This document shows positions 56,740 through 64,000 of a stretch of DNA of 64,000 bases, in pieces. A program made the position numbers and the translations under genes. Below the pieces are notes generated by a model. That model was not told the DNA's origin. It saw only the letters and a program-made list of their open reading frames with translations, and did no database searches. Within the stretch, counting starts at the first letter, position 1. Each line of letters starts with the position of its first letter. Source of the stretch: Limnanthes douglasii subsp. nivea (lineage: Eukaryota > Streptophyta > Magnoliopsida > Brassicales > Limnanthaceae); contig JAUPFV010000005.1 in the NCBI GenBank assembly GCA_036936605.1, positions 53,526,742 through 53,590,741 on the forward strand, given 5' to 3'.

Positions 56740-57350
56740 TCATTATGGAATTTTAAGAGGAATTAATAGTCGATCATCATCAACTACTAATTGATAGTAA
56801 CATGGGTTTAGTTGATCTTCATTTTCATTACATACCTGTTTTTCTGGAATACAATATCCTAACACAATTCTATTTTCTTTTCTGAAATGACATCTCTCCC
56901 AATTCAGACCATGATTATTTTCTACAACTCGCACTTTCTTTTGGAGTGAATTTAGCCACCGTTGATAATAAGTTAGCGAATTGTATATAGACTGCATCCG
57001 TTAAAATCTTAATATGGTGATTGGGATGACGATCTTTCTTATGTCTGTTATTTTCAAACCTATGGCTTCTTTAAATTGTCTTAGCACCTTTAACAATTCC
57101 TATTTATCTATATCACTTGAAAATACATTAGTAATAGGAGGATAATTGTTAGGTTTATACAAATAGACATTCAATAAACATGAGAGTGGAGGTTTTGACT
57201 TTAACTTAGATGTTTCAGCTTTTGATGATTTATCTTTTAACTTCGAAATATGAACATCCTTAGATTGAAATGGTAGACTTTTCACATTTTTCACATATTT
57301 CATATAATTCATAACTTCTTTATTTTTCAATATTTTTTCATGTAGTACAT
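56740..57350 (-). pseudogene. Athila reverse transcriptase start, internally deleted (element F)
   Basis: Before and at the RT start are SKPPLSCLLNVYLYKPNNYP (normally LP..LKY.YL......P), ELLKVLRQFKEAIGLKITDI and a QRWLNSLQKKV remnant of QRRLNP.MK.VV. It then jumps directly to ENNHGLNWERCHFRKENRIV and LGYCIPEKQV, which correspond to the end of RT (LVLNWEKCHFMV..GIVLGH..S.KGIEV). The palm with its catalytic aspartates is deleted. Confidence 0.8.
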
Positions 57351-58000
57351 AATGTACTAATGAATTTTCATAAATAGGATGAGCAATGTTTTATTATGCA
57401 TTTATCACTTGGTGCCTCTACCACATCATCTAGCATGTTAAACTCTACTAGCTCATCCCCTACTCGTACAATCAATCTATTTTCCTTCACAACAATAATT
57501 GTTCTTGTAGTAACTTGATAAGATCTACTTAGTCTTATAAGAACAAGTCTATCTTCTTCAATTTCTAATATTATATAATCTACAAGAATAGATACTTGTC
57601 AATCTTAATCAATACATCTTCTATTATTCCTCTGAGATATGCAAAAGACCTATCAATTAACAACTGTATCATTTATTCCCCATATACCTAATTTCCTACA
57701 GATTTAGAGAGAAACATTAAATTGATGTTAGAACTTAAATTACATATAAATTTATCAAATGTTAAATTTCCAATTTTACAAGGCATAATAGAAGTCCATA
57801 AATCTTGTAGTTTTGGTGGAAATTTATACTGAATTAGCGCAGTGCATTCCTCTGCCAATATAATTATCTCAAAGTATTTGAATTTTATCTTGCATAAAAG
57901 GATATCTTTAAGAAATTTTGTATATTTAGGCATTTGTTCTGTTAATTTAGCAAAGAACATAATGATCTCCATGCTACGAAACAACTCAAGAAATTTAAAG
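57350..58000 (-). pseudogene. Athila aspartic protease region (element F)
   Basis: On the - strand, MPKYTKFLKDILLCKIKF, EECTALIQYKFPPKLQDLWT and MPCKIGNLTFDKFICNLSSN, INLMFLSKS match the Athila block MPKYAKFLKD.L..K.K, EECSAI.Q.K.P.KL.DPGSF, PC.IGN......LCDLGASINLMP.S. The active-site DLGAS reads NLSSN. Then RSFAYLRGIIEDVLIKIDKY and LIVRVGDELVEFNML follow in broken frames. Confidence 0.88.
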
Positions 58001-58530
58001 AATTGATTTTTGGAGTTCTGCTTTTTTCAGTCTGGGCAGGGAATTCAAGATGCATATTTTGAGATTTGAGGGTTCTACCTTGCCTCTAGAAGTTTCCCAC
58101 AATCACTAGAACCCTGGTTGTGGTGAAGTATTTTATTGGACCATTTTTATTTGGCAAACTCGTCATGACCGCGATCACGAAGAGCCTAGTTGCGATCAAC
58201 TTCTTCATGGTCGCATTCATAAGTACCCTTGTTGCGATCAACTCTTTATTTTCAGCATATTTCTATATTCTATGGCAATTTTATATCCTAGTTCTCATCA
58301 TGATTGTATTAGCCTGATTCGGGTTGTTTTCAATGTTGTTGGGCTAGGTTCCTTAATTTCTTGATGCCAACATAAGTGTATATGACTTATTTAAACCTCT
58401 AAATTCTTCAAGCATGCTCTGTGATTCTAAACCATAACTACAATATTCTTCATGTATGATCCTTGATTCTAAATTGATACTTCTAAATTTTTTATGCTTG
58501 ATTCATTTCACTCAATACGAGTGTTAGAGG
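58000..58530. other. spacer between protease and MITE, short internal repeat
   Basis: A GTTGCGATCAACT word is repeated twice about 50 bp apart (near 58185 and 58235). No protein is recognised; the + strand frame at 58120-58317 is hydrophobic and probably spurious. Confidence 0.4.
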
Positions 58531-59159
58531 TAGGCATGGGCATTTTAACCGGAACCGAAAGAACCGAACTGAACCAAACCGAAGCAGATTTAGTTCTTTC
58601 ATAATATCCAAATGGTTCTAGTTTTCAATTACCCACAGTTCTTGAAACCGAATCGAACCAAACTGAAGAACTGTGGGTACCCATTAGGAACCGAACCTAT
58701 GTATTAACCCTTAATTTTGACTTTTTTTGATAATATATTTTATTTTTTAAAGTTAGATTCCCTTAAATCTATCTTTTATCATTGACCTCTAATTATGTTC
58801 TCTTTAATAAATGACAACCTAGTTAATTAAAAGTGGTGACATATTTACAAACTATTATGCGTATAAACAAAATAACAAAATATCAACTTTATAAAATATA
58901 ATAAACTTGATATCATCTCTTCATTTTCTTTATATTATTAATATTATTCTTTAATATTTTAATTTTGAATATTTCTTATATTTAGTATTTTTTTCTTACA
59001 ATCTAACATAATTTTACTATCTAATTGGAACCGATTTAAGTACCCATACCAAACCGAACTAAGAAGAACCATACCAAACCGAACCGAAATTTATTCGGTT
59101 CCTAAATGGGTATTAGTTTTGAAGAACCAAAAGAACCGAGAACCGAATGCCCATGCCTA
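58531..59159. mobile_element. hAT-type MITE, 629 bp, with 8-bp target-site duplication
   Basis: The element is bounded by perfect 14-bp terminal inverted repeats TAGGCATGGGCATT and flanked on both sides by the identical 8-bp duplication GTTAGAGG (58523-58530 and 59160-59167). An 8-bp duplication and a TAGG.(A/G)TGGGCA-type end are typical of the hAT superfamily. The subterminal zones are packed with AACCGAAC-like words in both orientations (GAACCGAAAGAACCGAAC, ACCGAACCGAAAT), typical of transposase-binding arrays. It encodes no transposase, so it is non-autonomous. It lies within Athila element F. Confidence 0.92.
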
Positions 59160-59260
59160 GTTAGAGGATTCGATAAACTTGTTCAAGTTTTCCTTAAAAT
59201 TTTATTTATTTTCCTGTTTGTCAAAATCTTCATGCTTCGATACATTATCATTGTTTTTCT

Positions 59261-60240
59261 TTAAAAAAATAGATTTTTATTCAGACCTACTTGATAACCA
59301 TTGTTATTATAATATGTTCTTAGACATTTTTGGAAATTTCTTACATACATCGTATCATTTGATGATGTATATTGATTTGTGATTGATGGATGGTAAGGTT
59401 CAACTTCTTGTACTACAATGGAATTCATTTTTAACTGGGCCATTTGTTGTTCAAGTGTGGTTTTCTTTGCTTGAATGACATTCTCATTATTTACTCTAAA
59501 CAGCCTTATCTTCTTCTCAGATGCATAATTATTGTTGGAGAGTACTTCAAGTAGTCGGTATGCTTCCTCTGATTTTCTCAACTAAAGTACCTTCGCTTGC
59601 AGCATCTATCATCAACTTGTTGTTTCCCCATCACCCCATTGTTTAAGGCTTGGATACTATGGTGAGGCTATTTTGGCAACCATTATTTGTATCATTCCCC
59701 AGAGTCGCACATAGATTTATTCCTTCTTTGTTTGAAGGTTTTAATATCGATGTGGAAGTTTGCTAACCTCATTAGTGGTAAGTATTTTTGTTAAAAAAAT
59801 TGAGTTAGTTTCTCTCATGTTGTTATACAGTATGGAGGAAATAATTGTAGCCACGCTTTTGCTTTTCTTGAGATAAATGAGGAAAAGTACGAGTCTTACA
59901 AAATATTTGGAGACGTTATTATACTTGAAAATATTACACATATCCAGGAAATCGACAAGATGGGTATTTGGAAATTACTCTAGATCTCTTGCGAAGACAT
60001 GTCTATTCTTGACCATGGTGATCAACGTCAGTTTGATTTGAAAATGAGAAGCAGTCCCATATTCCTCAATATGTTGGGGCAGAACGCATTAACAATGGAT
60101 TAGAAAAGTCACTGATCTTTCTCATACCAAGACCTGTTTATGTAACTTGTTCCGTGTCTTCAATTCTCTCATTAGTCTCCGGAAAGTTCTTTCGATATCC
60201 ATATCAAATGGGAGAAGACTCTTTTTACCTATTATCAAAA
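59261..60240 (-). pseudogene. Athila gag (element F, uninterrupted copy)
   Basis: On the - strand, MDIERTFRRLMRELKTR is followed by FQIKLTLITMVKNRHVFARD, TNTHLVDFLDMCNIFKYNNV-like and SKYFVRLVLFLIYLKKSKSV, ETNSIFLTKILTTNEVSKL, then LRKSEEAYRLLEVLSNNNYA, TTLEQQMAQLKMNSIVV and EVEPYHPSITNQYTSSNDTM. The EEAY.LLE.....NNY block is the hallmark of Athila gag. A few stops and shifts occur. This copy shows that the two halves of E were once contiguous. Confidence 0.85.
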
Positions 60241-60328
60241 GAAAACTAAAAAAATCAAAATTAATTATCATAAAAATATATATCAGACTAACAGATCTAA
60301 TATTGTATTATATATATATATATTAATT

Positions 60329-60657
60329 CCCTGATAACGGTGTCAAAAACTTAATAGAAAATCGTAAATGTCGATTTTTGTTTTAAATCAATAATAAAAT
60401 ATAAATATAATAATTAACAAAATTTAAAAGTCTATTTATGATCTAAATGATCAAGACTTATGTGAATAACTAAAATTAATAAAAAAAATTAAAATTGAAA
60501 TTGAAAGTAATCAATATTAAAACAACTTCAAGATCACTAGAATATGTATATACAATTTATAAAGAATTTTAATAATTAGTTAAACTAAACTTTAACATAT
60601 AACTTATCTCATTAAGGTTCTCTCTTGCAGTTGTTTTATTTCTTGATCATCGACAAG
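60329..60657 (-). repeat. decayed primer site and LTR edge of element F
   Basis: The - strand reads TGACACCGTTATCAGGG (60329-60345), a mutated Athila primer site. LTR-like DNA homologous to that of element E continues to about 60657, where element D begins without any terminal signal. Confidence 0.65.
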
Positions 60658-61574
60658 GAAACACCTCGAATTCAATCAAAAACTCACTTTTACGAGAATC
60701 GATCTTCTAAAATAAGCTCATTTGTAGCCATGGGAGACTTCGAAGACAAGAATGCTCCATAAAATTCAATATATTCTTTGAAATGAGATAGTTGTGACTA
60801 GCAAAGAGTTACAAAAAACTTATTCGAAGACCCCTCAACAAAAAACAACGGCAACCTCCAATCTATAAGATACTACTAGTGATAGAGCTTCACCTCAACT
60901 GCGAGATGAATCTTTTAAAAAAGAAGTTGAATCAGAATCGAGGGCAGAAACTGATTCCAATCTTGAAATTACAAAAAGTGGCGTTGCTTTAAAATCCAAA
61001 GAAAAGAAATATCCAATTGAACTACCTGAGGAATTTGCTGTAACTTTGAGTGTAAACTTGAAGCCAGTCCTCCCCAAATATATCATTGCGTTGAAAAATA
61101 TTCCATATAAATATTACAGTCATTCCAATGCACAAATATTAAACAGACAATGGGGAGACTCCACTCTCTTGTGGAGTAAATGAGCTTGTGGTCTACCCTA
61201 AGATCATCAATTGGGGATTGATTCCCATTAGACCCAATGATAGTGGAGTACTTCAAACTCCTTGATTTGTGCCAAACACAAGCAAACCCGAATTTATGAT
61301 TCACTCTCTTATCTATCATTATGGCTTACAAACTAGGCGCAATTCCTTTTTCTATCAAAGAATTCATTGTGATAACTGGTCTTTCAAAAAATATAATGCT
61401 ACCATTCTACTATCTCACCCTCGAAGATAACTTCAAGTTGATTGACAATCTCCTCAAAGCTGACAAGTTATGGAAACAAATATTTTTCTTTATTTCTCGA
61501 GTCTACTGAAATGGCAAGGAAATTTCCAAAAAGAAACCGTCAAAGCTCAGCTTGTTTCGAAGCGTACCAGTATG

Positions 61575-61644
61575 GTAATCAATTTTATTTTATTTTCATA
61601 TCGTATATTTCAACTTATTTTTTATGTATTATTTTTTCATGTAG
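61575..61644 (+). other. putative intron in aORF of element D (70 bp)
   Basis: The donor is CAGTATG/GTAATC. The acceptor is TTTTTTCATGTAG/ATATT after a strong T-rich tract. The AT content is very high. The position matches the introns inferred in A, B and C. Confidence 0.65.
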
Positions 61645-62002
61645 ATATTTTGAGGTGGTACAAAGCTCATAAGAAGACTGCCAAAGAAATCTTTTCAAAA
61701 CTGTCTACCTGTGCGGAAAATGCATGGGGTAACGAGTTCTAGAGTGCCTTCTTACCCGTAAATTCATCAACATCCACTTATGGAGTATCTCTATGGATTC
61801 TGTCGTTCCAGATGAAGAGTTAATGGAGACCTCAAACCCATCTGACGTTGTAAAAAGACTACTAGAACCTGACGCAAAATTCATACTTCCGGTTCGAAAT
61901 AGGTCACAAAGCCACTTACCTCCAAAAAAGAAGGGGGAAAATAAAAAAACAGATGTCAGCTATTCGAAATCCAAAGCCATAGAAAAGATAGAGATAAACT
62001 AA

Positions 62003-62352
62003 TGCAGACAGTCCGGTGAATTGACAGTTTGGAGCTCCGGTGTCAGATTTTGACCCACAGCACCTTGTTTCGAAGGAAACAACGTCACGAACGCAAGTCA
62101 CGAGCTTTGCTCGTGAGCTATGGGCTTTTTTGGGCATTCGGGCTCATCTATCCTCTTTTTTTTTGCACTTTTAGTACTTTAGGGTATTTTTGTAATTTTC
62201 CTATTTTTTTAGTTTTAGGGTTTTGTTTGAACTCTATATAAACCTATCTCATATTCATTGTTAAGGGAATTGTTTTGTTTAAAAAAAAATTAGGGTTTTA
62301 TCCCTTTAGGGTTTTATCCCTTATGGCTTCTGCTACGTTTCACTCTCCATCA
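62003..62352 (+). repeat. 5' LTR of the inserted gypsy fragment (350 bp)
   Basis: It begins TGCAGACAGT and ends CTCTCCATCA. A TATA box lies in CTCTATATAAACC (about 62233-62245). A TTAGGGTTTTATCCC word is repeated near the end. It is unrelated to the LTRs of A, B or C. Confidence 0.85.
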
Positions 62353-62355
62353 TAG

Positions 62356-62368
62356 TGGTATCAGAGCC
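62356..62368 (+). promoter_or_regulatory. initiator-Met tRNA primer-binding site
   Basis: TGGTATCAGAGCC lies three bases after the LTR. It is the standard plant LTR-element primer site complementary to tRNA-iMet. Confidence 0.92.
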
Positions 62369-62383
62369 AGGCAGTCCTGCGAG

Positions 62384-62800
62384 ATGGTGAGAGGAAGATT
62401 CAGCCGTCGCAGTAGCACTAGAGTGACTCGAGATACGAGTGATGTAGATGATCGTGAAGATGCTGACCTACGCCGGCAGGTAGCCGATCTTACCCGGCAG
62501 ATGGCTGTTCTTACCGCCAGGCAACAAGGCACGGAGGTTGAAGGTATGGTTAACCCTTTTGGAGAGAGGATCGACCAGAATCCTTCCCACGACCGGCGCT
62601 GGGAGCTTGGCTTCAAGATAGACGTCCCGGATTTTGATGGCAGCCTTAAGGCAGAGGCACTTATCGATTGGTTATCCCAGATCGAGGAAGTCTTGGACTT
62701 CAAGGAAGTTCCGGAAGAGAGAAGGGTCGCATTAGTCACCATCCACCTACGCGGTAGGGCAAGCAAAACTAAGAAGATAGAAAAGATAGAGATAAACTAA
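62384..62800 (+). pseudogene. gag N-terminus of the inserted gypsy fragment (truncated)
   Basis: The ATG at 62384, 15 bp after the primer site, opens a 139-codon frame. A charged N-terminus with DLRRQVADLTRQMAVLTARQ precedes the capsid start: WELGFKIDVPDFDGSLKAEA, LIDWLSQIEEVLDFKEVPEE and RRVALVTIHLRGRAS. This is the classic chromovirus-like gag opening (P.F.G......L.WL...E..F....V.E...V......L.G.A..WW). At about codon 125 the sequence leaves gag, and the frame ends in borrowed flanking DNA. Confidence 0.88.
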
Positions 62801-64000
62801 GAAGAAATCAAGCAAAACTAATCTTCCAACCATTGAAGAAGTAATCAAGGTTGAACCTTCTCAGAAAATAAAAAATATTGTCGCTTCGAAAAAGAAGAAA
62901 AGTTCTTCGAAACCTCCTCCAGCAAAAAATACAGATAAAAATGTCGAAGTACCTCCCTCAAATACAAATCCAAATGTTGAAGATACAGAAGAATTTGTGA
63001 TGAAAAATCACCATGGAAATGATAACTTCAGCAATAAAGAGACTATTGGTGAAGTTAAAATTCAAGATCTTTATAAAAACATGGATCCTGAAGTTTTCAA
63101 CGAATCCAAGAACAACTTGAACAAATTTCTCATCAAGTTACCGCACCTCTTCTACCTGACATTGTAAGTTTGAATCTTCTACCAGGTTCCTCATCATCCA
63201 CTCTTATGATTTATGAAAATCATCATTCTATCCTTACTGAGGAGCTCTTTGGAAGAAGTATCAAATTCACTTTAACCATTCTCTAACCTCGAAGAAGCAT
63301 TAAAGCATTTATGCACAGAGGTTAGGTATGCTCGAAGTAAACTAGATGTTATGGCTAAAGATATGATCCAGTGGAAAAAAGAGGCTAAAAGAGAGAAAAC
63401 GATGAGAGAGATTTTTTATCGACTTATCCTCGAACAATTCCAAATTTTCCAGGCTGAAGATCAAAGTTCATAACAGGAACCGTCCAGCTCAAACGTCACT
63501 TGAGAGCTGTTAATGAACAAGAAAAAATGGAGTTGAATTATTCCCATCAACGTGAGTTGGATGAACTCAAAACAAAACATGAAAGAGAAATGGGTGAAGA
63601 ACAAAATAAATACTTTTCTCTGCAAGAATCACTTAACAGAAGTGAGAAGGAGAATAAAAAGACAGTTGATGAATTGACATCACTCAAGACGACTTTAAAG
63701 AAGATAAAAGCATTGCTGTTAAAGCTGCCAAGACCCAAAGAGTGTGAGAAAACCTTGTTGCTATCAAAAATGTCGAAGAGCAAAAAGAATCATTTTGCTT
63801 TGTGAATTTCATGCGGCGTTTCCAAAGGAAAACTTTTCTGGCTTTTGAAAATTAATTTTTGTAGAATATCGCCCAAGTGAAGCATTTGAACCTATACATA
63901 GTAAATATTCCGAAGAAACCGAGTCAGAGGAAGACGAATACGCCTCTGATTAGGAAAACAGCTCTTCGAAAAGAAGCTCAGACCACTCTTCCAATGAATA

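Larger units (their letters stand above)
56740..60657 (-). mobile_element. element F: Athila-type gypsy remnant
   Basis: From right to left on the - strand come LTR-like DNA (60350-60657), a decayed tRNA-Asp primer site (60329-60345), gag (60240-59261), a hAT-type MITE insertion (58531-59159), protease (about 58000-57350) and RT pieces (57350-56740). It is related to element E. There is no 3' LTR, and the RT has an internal deletion, so it is dead. Confidence 0.85.
62003..62776 (+). mobile_element. LTR-PBS-gag fragment of an unrelated Ty3/gypsy element
   Basis: It starts exactly at an LTR end (TGCAGACAG) and contains a complete 350-bp LTR, an initiator-Met primer site and the first about 125 gag codons without a stop. 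It then ends abruptly inside gag. The rest of the element and the 3' LTR are missing. A 24-bp sequence is present on both sides (61979-62002 and 62777-62800). Its coding quality and GC content are higher than the surroundings, so it is younger than its host element D. Confidence 0.88.
60658..63953 (+). pseudogene. antisense gene (aORF) of element D, with an insertion
   Basis: Homologous to the aORFs of A, B and C. Pieces in order: RSSKISSFVAMGDFEDK (compare SKTSPFIIMGDEKGK of C), PIELPEEFAVTLSVNL, NELVVYPKIINWGL, PLDPMIVEYFKLLDLCQTQA and FSIKEFIVITGLSKNIMLPF, then FKLIDNLLKADKLWKQIFFF. A putative intron (61575-61644) precedes KKTAKEIFSKLSTCAENAWG and NEF. A foreign LTR-gag piece interrupts it at 62003-62776. 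It resumes as SKTNLPTIEEVIKVEPSQ with a Lys/Ser/Pro-rich linker to about 63166, then a long coiled coil (NLEEALKHLCTEVRYARSKL, HQRELDELKTKHEREMGEEQ) and the tail VEYRPSEAFEPIHSKYSEET, ESEEDEYASD, with a stop at 63951-63953. Several stops are present. Confidence 0.82.
60658..64000 (-). mobile_element. element D: partial Tat-type element (antisense-gene region only)
   Basis: Only the region between pol and the 3' LTR is visible. Its antisense gene runs on the + strand, so the element itself is oriented on the - strand and its pol would lie beyond the right edge. The left end is truncated inside the aORF, and no LTR or polypurine tract was found there. Confidence 0.75.

Noticed and set aside
58120..58317. 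Hydrophobic 65-codon membrane-protein-like frame
   Set aside because: It is short and T-rich, with no partner features, and lies in the spacer of Athila element F.
1..64000. CRISPR arrays, bacterial defence or phage-like systems
   Set aside because: No spaced identical repeats of CRISPR form, no operon structure and no bacterial genes were seen. The tandem repeats here are direct head-to-tail arrays in retrotransposons.

Overview
This window is plant nuclear DNA, probably from a dicot. It is very AT-rich, holds one intact small plant-type gene, and is otherwise mostly old retrotransposons. One 100-base run of N marks an assembly gap. No bacterial-style operons, rRNA, credible tRNA or CRISPR array were seen.

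Layout from left to right. 0-9 kb is AT-rich DNA with a tandem plus inverted repeat (1.8-2.75 kb), a Ty1/copia reverse transcriptase fragment butted against a plant RNase H-like fragment (3.7-4.56 kb), and local duplications (6.4-7.6 kb). 9.2-17.7 kb is element A, a 5'-truncated Ty3/gypsy element of the Tat type on the + strand. 17.7-22.3 kb is element G, a heavily decayed gypsy element on the - strand. 22.3-31 kb is mostly empty. 31.27-31.74 kb is the host gene. 32.1-54.7 kb is a three-level nest: an Athila-type element E (- strand) is split by Tat element B (+, 34014-53766), which is split by Tat element C (-, 42760-52312). 56.7-60.66 kb is a second Athila-type element F (-), carrying a 629-bp hAT-type MITE. 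60.66-64 kb is the 3' part of a fourth Tat-type element, D (its pol would lie beyond the right edge), interrupted by an LTR-PBS-gag fragment of an unrelated gypsy element.

The most interesting content is shared by A, B, C and D: a large antisense gene (aORF) between pol and the 3' LTR. All four copies have recognisable homologous pieces: an Asn-Trp-Gly-Leu / Pro-Leu-Asp-Pro domain, a charged disordered part, a coiled coil, and an acidic Ser-rich tail (tail lost in C). A, B and C have a TATA box about 100-125 bp before the first ATG. All four have a plausible 70-93 bp GT...AG intron at the same place. Between pol and the aORF, A, B and C keep a short conserved non-coding motif followed by tandem repeats of about 50 bp whose sequence differs. 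Antisense ORFs and variable 3' tandem repeats are known in the Tat lineage. The intron, the promoter and the conserved motif are reported here from comparing copies inside this window.

All pol genes carry stops or frameshifts, so no autonomous element remains, although the integrase core of C is a clean 239-codon frame. Functional statements about the elements come from family knowledge. Positions, motifs, target-site duplications and breaks were read directly. All percentages and boundaries were judged by eye.
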